DNA from: an uncultured Methylococcaceae bacterium
GTDB lineage: Bacteria > Pseudomonadota > Gammaproteobacteria > Methylococcales > Methylomonadaceae
NCBI GenBank assembly: GCA_903903765.1
Contig: CAIVAH010000151.1
Coordinates: forward strand, 1 to 12,527
DNA length: 12,527 nucleotides
Direction: 5' to 3'
In this document: piece by piece, positions 1 through 7,171 of the stretch
Layout: every line of letters starts with the position of its first letter
Numbering within the stretch: the first letter of the stretch is position 1
Made by a program: the position numbers and the translations under genes
Notes under the pieces: model-generated
Database searches by the model: none
What the model saw: only the letters and a program-made list of their open reading frames with translations
What the model was told of the DNA's origin: nothing

Positions 1-66
1 ATTCGTAAGATTTTAAAATAAGCGAGATTCTGAGTAAAAATGGGATTAATAATAAAAGTGATTATT

Positions 67-98
67 GCACTAACACCTTAACATCAAAATGCTAGTGC
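67..98 (-). terminator. Possible weak hairpin just downstream of the FN3-like gene
   Basis: Six-base arms GCACTA (67-72) and TAGTGC (93-98) are perfectly complementary around a 20-nt loop. They lie a few bases past the minus-strand stop codon at 105-107. The stem is short, the loop is long, and only an AT-rich stretch follows rather than a clean U-run. This is at best a weak transcription end signal and could be chance. Confidence 0.2.
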
Positions 99-104
99 TT
101 AACT

Positions 105-734
105 CTAAGGCACTATTCTTTCAACGGGGTCTGAATAATTATAGATGCCCATTTTATTTGCTTCGGAACTGATTGCTGTGGCTTTAAACACTAACTTGGT
201 TTCGTGCGTCAAATTGGTAATCATACCTTTGTAACTTGATACGGTTTTGCTATGCCAGTCCGCAAGGTCTGCAGGGGCGGGTAAGGTAGAATACAGAATG
301 ATATAACCGGAGGCATGTGGCGTACTGGTAATTTCATAATTAATTTCGCCTGGGTTATTGCCAGAGTGGATGATCAAATTGGGGGCTTCTAAAATACCGA
401 CGGGTTCGGGTAGTTTTGAAATATTAAATCCTGAGCTTTCTAATTTAACTACATCATAATTGGCGGTTAAATTAACGTAGGTTGCTAAGGAGTTTAACGC
501 GTTTTCTAGGCTTAAGCGGGTGGCGTTTTTATTGGCAGTATCGGCTTTATTGCCATCATCGGCTTTAATTAAAGCCGCGTTGTAGGCTGTGATAAAACTT
601 TGGATGCTGAGTAAGGGGGGTTGTGGATTTAAGAAATTAGTATTACCCGTCATCTTGCTGAAAATGTTTTGCGCGTAGATGGTTAACTCATAATCTTTTA
701 GGTTGCTGCTGTTAATCAGTGCTTTTTGTTTCAT
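105..734 (-). CDS. Hypothetical protein with fibronectin type III-like C-terminal half
   Basis: Protein of 209 aa with no known specific function. The start is taken at ATG 734 because GAGGG lies 4 bases upstream, a good ribosome binding site. The frame stays open upstream to an ATG at 782 and a TTG at 788, but neither has a comparable site. There is no signal peptide and no membrane segment. Residues about 40-95 look helical (an Ala/Asn-rich stretch with regular hydrophobics, ending in a LATYVNL segment). Residues about 108-209 look like one fibronectin type III-type beta-sandwich: a Pro-rich entry (LPEPVG), a central Trp160, an LVFKATAIS strand, and a terminal YSDPVERIVP strand. It resembles a family of roughly 200-aa bacterial proteins with a helical region followed by an FN3 fold, whose role is unknown to me. 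It stands alone, about 500 nt from radC on the same strand. Confidence is high that it is a gene and moderate for the fold. Confidence 0.75.
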   Translation of the reverse strand: MKQKALINSSNLKDYELTIYAQNIFSKMTGNTNFLNPQPPLLSIQSFITAYNAALIKADDGNKADTANKNATRLSLENALNSLATYVNLTANYDVVKLESSGFNISKLPEPVGILEAPNLIIHSGNNPGEINYEITSTPHASGYIILYSTLPAPADLADWHSKTVSSYKGMITNLTHETKLVFKATAISSEANKMGIYNYSDPVERIVP

Positions 735-1234
735 AAATCCCTCGATAGGCCCATTCAATGGGCATGATAAATTTGAAATCATATTCAAAATTACGGTAGC
801 AAGTCAGATGAGTCTAAGCGTTACCGTTAAAGGCAGTATAGTCCTTTATGGAATAAAAACACTATAAATAATGTTTTTTATATAAATAACAATCTATTCA
901 ATATCTTAGTTGTCTTGAGCGTTACTGATTTTATAAAAAATGCTTTAAGCAAGGGTTAGCCTGTAATAAGTTGGCCTTAAGATGGTTTTAGCGAGGTTTA
1001 AGTAGAAATTAATGAGGATTCGTTTAAGGCATTTTAAACCTAGGATGGAACAAGCTAAGTTTCAGATAAAGCATACGACTATTAGGTTTAAGTTTTATAG
1101 AGCTAATCTGGTTTAAATGAATGTTACGATGGCTTATGGCCAACTTCAGATGTAGCAAGCGGGTAATGACTTGTTTCGATGTCTGTTTAGAAGATAACAA
1201 GACAGTTTATAGTCGCTCTATGAAAACAGGTTCT
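735..1234. other. Non-coding intergenic region between radC and the FN3-like gene
   Basis: About 500 AT-rich bases with no convincing gene. The only plus-strand open frame (from 1121) runs into and opposite radC and looks like a shadow. A minus-strand TATACT (835-840) could be a -10 box for the FN3-like gene, but no -35 sits at 16-18 bp. An imperfect pair of arms, ACGGTA (793-798) and TACCGT (822-827), surrounds a 23-nt loop within the probable leader of that gene. The 10-mer AGGTTTAAGT occurs twice (994-1003, 1084-1093). I see no tRNA, no mobile-element ends and no clear terminator for radC. Confidence 0.5.
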
Positions 1235-1912
1235 CTAACTCATCAAGCCGTGTTCGGCAAACGAGTAGGGATCGCCATCGCCGATAACAAAATGATCCAG
1301 TACTCGGATATCAAATAATGCTAAGGCGTTTTTAAGTTTTTCGGTAATTTGTTTATCGGCTTGACTGGGTTCCGTAATACCAGAGGGGTGGTTATGGGCA
1401 AATATAACAGCGGCGGCATTATGATATAGGGCTTGTTTTACCACTTCTCTAGGATAAACACTGGCGCCGTCTATTGTGCCTCTAAATAACTCTTCAAATT
1501 GAATGACGCGATTTTGATTATCTAAAAATAAACAGCCAAACACTTCATAGGTGTAGCCTCTGAGTTGGGCGCTTAAATAAGCGCGGGTAATTTCTGGACT
1601 TGTTAACGCGCTTCCTCGTTGGATGATTTCTTTAAAATGCCGTTTAGCCATTTCTAACACCGCTTGTAATTGTGCGTATTTAGCACTGCCTAAGCCATGC
1701 CCTAAACAAAAGTGTGCTTGATCTGCATCTAATAGGGATTTTAATGAGCCAAATTGGTCAAGTAACTCTCGAGCTAAATCAACTGCTGTTTTGCCAGCGG
1801 TACCGGTGCGTAAAAAGATGGCTAAAAGTTCTGCATCCGTTAAAGCCGCAGAACCCATTTGTAGTAATTTTTCTCTTGGTCGTTCTGCTGCAGGCCAGTC
1901 CTTAATCGTCAT
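1235..1912 (-). CDS. radC: RadC family JAB/JAMM-domain protein (UPF0758)
   Basis: A 225-aa protein of normal length for RadC. Residues 1-100 form the N-terminal helical part, with a helix-hairpin-helix-like segment around 69-91 (LGHGLG followed by a helix). Residues about 104-225 form the MPN/JAB domain. The zinc-site pattern is complete: E141 in the ELFRGT motif, then H173, H175, S177 and D186 in the H-N-H-P-S-G...S-x-x-D motif. The family was originally linked to DNA repair, but that role is doubtful and the biochemical function remains unsettled. The ATG at 1912 is preceded by AAGGAAA about 8 bases upstream, which supports the start. It lies 78 nt downstream of the DUF1348 gene on the same strand, so it could be the last gene of the dab transcript or have its own promoter. 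I found no good -35/-10 pair in the gap. In many gammaproteobacteria radC sits next to coaBC; here it does not. Confidence 0.95.
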   Translation of the reverse strand: MTIKDWPAAERPREKLLQMGSAALTDAELLAIFLRTGTAGKTAVDLARELLDQFGSLKSLLDADQAHFCLGHGLGSAKYAQLQAVLEMAKRHFKEIIQRGSALTSPEITRAYLSAQLRGYTYEVFGCLFLDNQNRVIQFEELFRGTIDGASVYPREVVKQALYHNAAAVIFAHNHPSGITEPSQADKQITEKLKNALALFDIRVLDHFVIGDGDPYSFAEHGLMS

Positions 1913-1990
1913 ACGGAATTTCCTTAGGGGGGGTGTAACACTCGTAGGGCTATTTTACACACATAACATAAGGATATTGGCTTCTTATTC

Positions 1991-2470
1991 TTAAAGGCCT
2001 AATTCACTTAAACTGGCATGTTCATCCGGTCTGCGTCCTATCGGCCAATGGAACTTTCGATCTGCTTCGGTAATCGCAAGGTCATTAATACTCGCATAAC
2101 GCCGCTGCATCAGGCCGTTACTATCAAATTCCCAATTTTCATTGCCATAAGATCTAAACCATGTGTTATTGGCATTATGCCATTCATAAGCAAAGCGCAC
2201 AGCTATGCGGTCTTCAGTAAAAGCCCATAGTTCTTTAATTAAACGGTACTCTATTTCTTGAGACCATTTAAGTTCTAAAAACTCAATTATCTCAGCACGA
2301 CCGTTGATAAACTCATTACGATTACGCCATGCGCTATCTGGACTATATGCTAAGGCAATACGGTGTGGGTCTTGATTATTCCAAGCATCTTCTGCCATGC
2401 GTACTTTTTGGATAGCCATGTCGCGCGTGAAAGGTGGAAACGGGGGGCGAGCTTCAATGGAGGTGTGCAT
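1991..2470 (-). CDS. DUF1348 / NTF2-like superfamily protein
   Basis: A 159-aa soluble protein that matches, by recognisable sequence, the DUF1348 family of the NTF2-like (cone-shaped alpha+beta) superfamily. Hallmarks are the N-terminal RPPFPPFT segment (8-15), [14 protein letters not shown] (22-35), [11 protein letters not shown] (41-51), [18 protein letters not shown] (67-84), a YGNENWEF strand (108-115) and the C-terminal [14 protein letters not shown] segment (138-151). The length is typical for the family. The fold usually forms a small-molecule pocket, but no catalytic role is established for this family, so none is assigned. The start at ATG 2470 is firm: GGAG lies 6 bases upstream. 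It follows the third NuoM-like gene after only 28 nt with no terminator between, so it is probably cotranscribed with the dab operon. Such genes also occur as stand-alone genes, so a role in carbon uptake is not shown. Confidence 0.9.
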   Translation of the reverse strand: MHTSIEARPPFPPFTRDMAIQKVRMAEDAWNNQDPHRIALAYSPDSAWRNRNEFINGRAEIIEFLELKWSQEIEYRLIKELWAFTEDRIAVRFAYEWHNANNTWFRSYGNENWEFDSNGLMQRRYASINDLAITEADRKFHWPIGRRPDEHASLSELGL

Positions 2471-2498
2471 TTAATTCTCCTTGCTTAGCTAGACGCAT

Positions 2499-4043
2499 TT
2501 AGGGATTGATCAGTTGCGCGATTTCATTGCGCTCAACTTTTGTTGGCTCTAGTAAATGTGTTAACCAAGCGTCTACTGCTGTTTGGTTAATGTTAAGCAA
2601 ATAAGTGGGGGCAAAGCCTAAAGCGATAATCATTATGGCTGGGACGCAGAGTAAACCGATTTCTCGGGGCCGTAAATCATGTAGTTGGCTGACTGCTGAA
2701 CGAGTAATAGGTCCTAAGAAAGCTCTGCGCGTAAAAGACAGCATATAAGCTGCACTTAATACCGCTCCAGCTAATGCCGTAATGCCTAAACTATGGTGTG
2801 CGCTTAAGGCACCAAAAATAACTAATAGCTCTGCAGGAAAGCCACTGGTGCCGGGTAAAGCTATACTGGCCAACATAAATAAAAAATAAAAGCTGGTTAA
2901 GCGCGGCATAACACCAGCCACCCCACCTAGGTGTAAAACTTCAGTACTACCTATGCGATGTTGGATAAAGCCGGCAATCAACATCAATGAACTGGAAATG
3001 AGTGTAAAGTTAACTAATTGAAATAATGCCCCTTGTAAACCTTGTGGGGTTAATGAGGCAATACCAATTATAACTAAACCTACGTGACTGATACTGGCAT
3101 AAGCCAGTAAACGCCTTAAGTTAGTTTGTTGTGAGGCGATTAAACCCGCATAAATTAGCGTGATGGCTCCTAATATACCCAAAGCCCAACTGTATTCAAC
3201 GGCGGCGACGGGAGCTAGGGGTAAAGCAAAACGTAAAATGCCATACAAGCCTAGCTTTAAACCGATTAATAAGGCGGTCACTTGAGTAGGGCCTTCCATT
3301 GTGGCGGTAGGTAACCAAGTATGGAAAGGCACTAAAGGCGATTTGGTCGAAAAGCCTAGTAAAAATAAACTGAATACGATTAATTGTAAGGGGTCGGCTA
3401 AAGGCGTTTCTAACAGCTTAATGATGTCAAAACAGAGCGCATCCGGTAGGGAGCCGTTTATTGTAGTGGCGTGGTTTATGGCTAATAATAAAATAGCAAA
3501 TAATAACGGCACCCCACCAAATAGCATAAATAAGGTGTATTTCATAGCAGCGCTTCGGCGCTTAGGCCCGATTCCCCATAAGCCTAATAAAAAGAAGAAC
3601 GGGGGTAAGCTAAGTTCCCAAAATAAAAAGAACAGCATGGTATCAGTGGCAGTAAATACGCCAATAGTCACCCCTGCTAATACTAACAATAAAGCAAAAT
3701 GTTGGCGATGTAATTGTTGAACTGAGTTCCAACTAGCAATGATGGCACTTAAGGTTATCAAGGCTGTCATCGGTAAAAATAGGATGGAGATGCCATCAAC
3801 TCCAAGTGCGTAATTTATATTTAAGCGTGGTATCCATGCATAGTGTTCTACCAATTGATATGTGTTGCCTTCGATACTGTTAAATAAGCTTAGGGCAATC
3901 AGTGTTAGGATGCATTCAATAATGGCTGTGCCTAGGGCGAGTCTTTTTGATAGTTTTATATCAGAGACTAAGGCGGTTGCAATAGCCCCAAAGATTGGCC
4001 ACAAGATAATAACACTCAGGAAAGGGTAGTGAGTTGGACTCAT
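2499..4043 (-). CDS. NuoM-like antiporter subunit (third NuoM-type copy of the dab operon)
   Basis: A 514-aa polytopic membrane protein of the NuoM/MrpD (Proton_antipo_M) family, with about 14 predicted membrane helices. Proton-path residues of the family are present: E143 in FWELSLPP (TM5), K234 in FSTKSPLVPFHTWLP (TM7), K263 in LKLGLYG (TM8), H320 in ASISHVG and E405 in PGTSGFPAELL (TM12). One position differs: the His usually found in the later H-G-L-I motif is F346 here (VNFTLIS). It should sit in the inner membrane and move protons or sodium through the DAB-associated module; this is inferred from family and operon position. The ATG at 4043 has AAGGA about 8 nt upstream, lying inside the last codons of the preceding NuoM-like gene, with a single base between stop and start. 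Translation is therefore almost certainly coupled. No quinone or NADH-binding subunit is encoded nearby, so a true complex I role is unlikely. Confidence 0.9.
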   Translation of the reverse strand: MSPTHYPFLSVIILWPIFGAIATALVSDIKLSKRLALGTAIIECILTLIALSLFNSIEGNTYQLVEHYAWIPRLNINYALGVDGISILFLPMTALITLSAIIASWNSVQQLHRQHFALLLVLAGVTIGVFTATDTMLFFLFWELSLPPFFFLLGLWGIGPKRRSAAMKYTLFMLFGGVPLLFAILLLAINHATTINGSLPDALCFDIIKLLETPLADPLQLIVFSLFLLGFSTKSPLVPFHTWLPTATMEGPTQVTALLIGLKLGLYGILRFALPLAPVAAVEYSWALGILGAITLIYAGLIASQQTNLRRLLAYASISHVGLVIIGIASLTPQGLQGALFQLVNFTLISSSLMLIAGFIQHRIGSTEVLHLGGVAGVMPRLTSFYFLFMLASIALPGTSGFPAELLVIFGALSAHHSLGITALAGAVLSAAYMLSFTRRAFLGPITRSAVSQLHDLRPREIGLLCVPAIMIIALGFAPTYLLNINQTAVDAWLTHLLEPTKVERNEIAQLINP

Positions 4044-4044
4044 G

Positions 4045-5598
4045 TTATTTGTCCTTAGCCAACGGGATCAGCTCTAATTTTTGAGAGCTATGTTTAGGGT
4101 AATGAGCGCCAATATTGGTAGCTTCTTGGTCAATAAAGTTTAACCATGGTGTAGTGTAAAAACCGGTAATAATTAATAAAGCACAAATAATCAAGGTTAT
4201 AAGGCGCTCTTCTTTAATCGGATGATGGCTACTGTGGTAAGGTTGTTGAAAGCGTTTGGGGGTGGCAATAAACATTTGTTGAAAGGCTCTTAATAAAAAA
4301 GCCGCTGCCAGTACATTGCCTAATAATATGGCAATGGCCAATAACCAACCATCTTCCTCAATAACGCCTTCTAATAATAGATGGGCGGCATCATAGCCGG
4401 GTGTGCCAGGCATCACCATAGTGCTTAAGGCGGACACTAAAAATAATATAGCAATGGTGGCATTAGTATCAAATAAGCCGCCTAAGCGCGGAATAAAGGC
4501 GGTGCGGGTGCGCTCATAAATTAAACCGACGCTAAATAACATTCCGGCAGTGGCTAAGCCATAAGCAATGCAGAGTAATAGACTGCCCTCTAAGCCAAAT
4601 TCATTAAAGCAGAAGATGCCGATCATTAACATGCCCGTGTGACTGACTACAGAAAAAGCGAGTAAACGCCGAATATTAATTTGCATTAAAGCCAGCAATG
4701 CACCGTAAAAAATACTAATTAAACTCAAGCTTAATACGAACTGTGACCATTGTTCTGCGACCCCGGGAACTAGGGGTAAGATGAAGCGAATTACCCCGTA
4801 TAAGCCAATTTTTAAACCTACGATAAAGATAGCGCCGCTGGCAACCGTGCCTTGTTCAGCTAATAAAGGTAACCAACCGTGAAAGGGAAACAAGGGCATC
4901 CGAATGGAGAAGCCGAAGAATAATAGGATAAATATTAAGACTTCGTCATGTAAATAGGCGTTATTTTGCTTTAGGGTTAGCCAATCAAAGGTCAGGGCAT
5001 TTTCGGCATCCATTAAACCAAAGCCCAGTAACATAAAGGCCGCTAAGGTCATGATTAAACCACTTCCCCAATATTGCATTAATAGCGTGATAATCCAACG
5101 TCGGTTATTGCCCGTACCGGCGTGGCGGGTTAAGAGAATAACCGGAAGTATTTCTAGTAAGCACCATAGCCAAAACTGCATAAGATTTAAGGCACTAAAG
5201 GCGCCTATCAAGATGCCTTCATAGCCTAATAGGCAGGCAATAAATAAACGATCAGTAACATGGCGGGTAATTAAAGTGTAGGTTAATACTAGTAAAGTTA
5301 AGATGGCTGTTAAAGGGATAAATAAGATATTAGCGCCATCAACACCTACGGTATAACTTAACCAGCCTAAGTGGACTTTTTCGACTAATTGAAGGCTAGG
5401 ACTACCTGAGTTAAATATGCTTAATAAGTACAAGCTCAGTAAAGCAGTCAATAAAGTCCCGGTGAAACCATAGCGTAAGGCTATCTTATTTGAGCTAGAC
5501 AGCAAAATTCCTAACATGCTTGCTAGTGGTACTAGGGTTAATGTTGTTAGTAACGGGAATGCCGCTGTCGATGACCAATAAATAATAGGCAAGTTCAT
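4045..5598 (-). CDS. Divergent NuoM-like antiporter subunit (second NuoM-type copy)
   Basis: A membrane protein of the NuoM/MrpD family with about 14 predicted helices, 517 aa from the ATG at 5598. The open frame extends to a TTG at 5616 (523 aa) that would overlap dabB by 11 nt. I prefer the ATG because it follows the dabB stop by 7 nt and starts next to the first helix. Neither start has a clear ribosome binding site, so coupling to dabB is likely. Residue numbers below count from the TTG; subtract 6 for the ATG start. TM5 E155 (CLLEILP) and TM8 K269 (LKIGLYG) are kept, but the TM7 lysine is R239 (FSIRMPLFPFHGWLP), the TM12 glutamate is A411 (PGTPGYDAAHLL), and the usual later His is Y352. 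The C-terminal tail after the last helix is charged (KHSSQKLELIPLAKDK). These changes suggest an altered or lost proton path in this subunit, perhaps with a structural role in the module; that is inference. Confidence 0.88.
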   Translation of the reverse strand: MNLPIIYWSSTAAFPLLTTLTLVPLASMLGILLSSSNKIALRYGFTGTLLTALLSLYLLSIFNSGSPSLQLVEKVHLGWLSYTVGVDGANILFIPLTAILTLLVLTYTLITRHVTDRLFIACLLGYEGILIGAFSALNLMQFWLWCLLEILPVILLTRHAGTGNNRRWIITLLMQYWGSGLIMTLAAFMLLGFGLMDAENALTFDWLTLKQNNAYLHDEVLIFILLFFGFSIRMPLFPFHGWLPLLAEQGTVASGAIFIVGLKIGLYGVIRFILPLVPGVAEQWSQFVLSLSLISIFYGALLALMQINIRRLLAFSVVSHTGMLMIGIFCFNEFGLEGSLLLCIAYGLATAGMLFSVGLIYERTRTAFIPRLGGLFDTNATIAILFLVSALSTMVMPGTPGYDAAHLLLEGVIEEDGWLLAIAILLGNVLAAAFLLRAFQQMFIATPKRFQQPYHSSHHPIKEERLITLIICALLIITGFYTTPWLNFIDQEATNIGAHYPKHSSQKLELIPLAKDK

Positions 5599-5605
5599 GG
5601 GTAAT

Positions 5606-7168
5606 TTAAAAGGCAAGCAATAAAGTGGTTAATACGAATAACACCAAATAACGGGGTCTTAAGACTAGTAGTTCAAATTTATTAGCCGTCCGGCCTAGTT
5701 TTCTACCCATATTCAATGCATCTTTACCTATACCACGTAATATAAAGCGATCTTCAAACCAATGCATAACGCTAGCAAATCCGCTAGTTATTTTTCCTGC
5801 TATACCGCTACCATTAGTGAACGGGTTTTTAGTCTGTTCAAGGTGAGCACCGAGTAATTTTTCTTCAAATTCAGCTAAAGATGAGATGGTGTTAATCGTT
5901 GGAGTGGGTATCCCCATTAGTTGATCTAAGACATGATCATCAAAGTAACTTAAATCATGCGCGAGTCTTTTAATAGGTCTAACGAGCATCCAGTCCGCTA
6001 ATTGATCTAGCCAAAAGCGTTGGATTGAAGCGGTATACGCCCATTGAAGTTGCGAAATGTTAGGGTTAATTGGCTTGATGGGGTTGTCTTTAACCTTATG
6101 CATTAAAGACGGAGCTGATAAAAAACCATAACAACGCACAATTGCATGGGCACAGAGATGCCAGATGGCAAGTGACCAATAACCTAAGCCACATTCAACA
6201 AACATTAAGCCTAGTTGACCTGAGGTGGCGTAGGCTAAAGAGCTTTTAATATCCGTTTGAGTCAGGCCAACCCAATAGCTATGTATCGCGGTGATAGCGC
6301 CAATGACTATCAGTACTCCCATGGCGAAGGGGGATTTTTCAAACAAGGGTTCTAGCATGTATACCAAATAAACGCCGGCACTAATCATGACAGAACCATA
6401 AAATGCTGTACTTGAGGGCGTAGGTCCTTCCATTGCACGTGATAACCAAGGCGTAAAAGGTACTTGAGCTGATTTGGTAAAAGCTGCTAGGCTAAAACAT
6501 AAAGCAATCGCGGTAGCTTCACTGGTAGTGAGTTCGGTGGCATATGTAGGTAAATCTAACCAATTAGCATTACTTGTCCAGGCTAAACTTAAACTTATTC
6601 CTAATATGAAGCCAATGTCACCTAGTCTGTTAGTGACAAATACGCGTGTTGCATTTACCGTAGCAACGGGACGTTGGTAGACATAAAGGATTAATAGATA
6701 AGAACATAAGCCAGCGATTTCCCAACCAAAAAAGGTACCTATGGCATTTCCTGATAAAACCAGAAAAAGCATAGCAGCTGCAAATAAACTTAAGATAGCG
6801 AAGAAGCGATGAAAGCCAATTTCTCTGTGCATATAATTAACTGAGAACCGCATGACGATACTTAGTATCAAGCTAAAAAGTGCGGCTAAGATGATATTAA
6901 TGCTGTGGGTAATAAAGTTAATTTCTATGTTTAAATTATCACTTGTTAACCATGAGCCTAAGTTTAAACTGCCAGTGCTTTTGTGCATCAAGTCTGTAAC
7001 CAGCAGGGTCAGTGCGAGTAAGCAGGACATGTTGATAGACCAATTAGCGATAGTCGCTGTTGTAGCTTCGCTGTTCTCTCCCTCAATATATCCGGATAAT
7101 AGGCCACTAGCTATTAGAAAGGCAGCAATGAAGGGTAAAAGGGGGATTAAAACTACTAAACTATCCAT
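5606..7168 (-). CDS. dabB: DabB: shortened NuoL-type proton-channel subunit of the DAB inorganic-carbon transporter
   Basis: A 520-aa inner-membrane protein of the NuoL/DabB family. Its partner is DabA, encoded directly upstream; together they are thought to couple cation influx to CO2 hydration. E150 in FFGWEIAGLCSYLL (TM5) and K232 in AAFTKSAQVPFTPWL (TM7) are kept. In the HLCAHAIVRC motif H337 and H341 are kept, but the position that is Lys in NuoL is R345. It is shorter than NuoL (about 600 aa): membrane helices stop near residue 355, and a soluble stretch (about 365-500) follows. That stretch holds two NuoL-C-terminus-like motifs (FWLDQLADWMLVRPIKRL near 385-402, WFEDRFILRGIGKDALNMGR near 470-489). 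One hydrophobic helix (about 500-520) ends the protein, so the TM12-TM15 part of NuoL is absent. The ATG at 7168 is 3 nt past the dabA stop, with AAGG inside the dabA tail as a distant ribosome site. A generic NuoL label is the alternative, but adjacency to dabA favours DabB. Confidence 0.9.
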   Translation of the reverse strand: MDSLVVLIPLLPFIAAFLIASGLLSGYIEGENSEATTATIANWSINMSCLLALTLLVTDLMHKSTGSLNLGSWLTSDNLNIEINFITHSINIILAALFSLILSIVMRFSVNYMHREIGFHRFFAILSLFAAAMLFLVLSGNAIGTFFGWEIAGLCSYLLILYVYQRPVATVNATRVFVTNRLGDIGFILGISLSLAWTSNANWLDLPTYATELTTSEATAIALCFSLAAFTKSAQVPFTPWLSRAMEGPTPSSTAFYGSVMISAGVYLVYMLEPLFEKSPFAMGVLIVIGAITAIHSYWVGLTQTDIKSSLAYATSGQLGLMFVECGLGYWSLAIWHLCAHAIVRCYGFLSAPSLMHKVKDNPIKPINPNISQLQWAYTASIQRFWLDQLADWMLVRPIKRLAHDLSYFDDHVLDQLMGIPTPTINTISSLAEFEEKLLGAHLEQTKNPFTNGSGIAGKITSGFASVMHWFEDRFILRGIGKDALNMGRKLGRTANKFELLVLRPRYLVLFVLTTLLLAF

Positions 7169-7171
7169 TTT

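Noticed and set aside
735..788. Longer form of the FN3-like protein starting at TTG 788 or ATG 782
   Set aside because: The internal ATG at 734 has a strong GAGGG ribosome site at good spacing, while the upstream candidates have none.
793..827. ACGGTA...TACCGT hairpin as a riboswitch or attenuator
   Set aside because: There are only six paired bases around a 23-nt loop, with no known riboswitch core and no terminator-like U-run.
930..951. Minus-strand terminator for radC at TGCTTTAAGCA followed by a T-rich run
   Set aside because: The palindrome leaves a one-base loop and cannot form a stable hairpin; it is also almost 300 nt from the radC stop.
994..1093. Repeated 10-mer AGGTTTAAGT (994-1003 and 1084-1093) as a repeat family or CRISPR
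   Set aside because: There are only two copies, no regular spacing and no neighbouring cas genes; chance is likely in AT-rich sequence.
1121..1318. Plus-strand 65-codon open frame
   Set aside because: Its 3' part lies opposite radC, it has no ribosome site, and its protein has no recognisable features; radC is clearly the real gene there.
3301..3720. Plus-strand 139-codon open frame opposite the third NuoM-like gene
   Set aside because: The Lys/Asn-rich translation is the typical antisense shadow of a membrane-protein gene with strong conserved motifs on the other strand.
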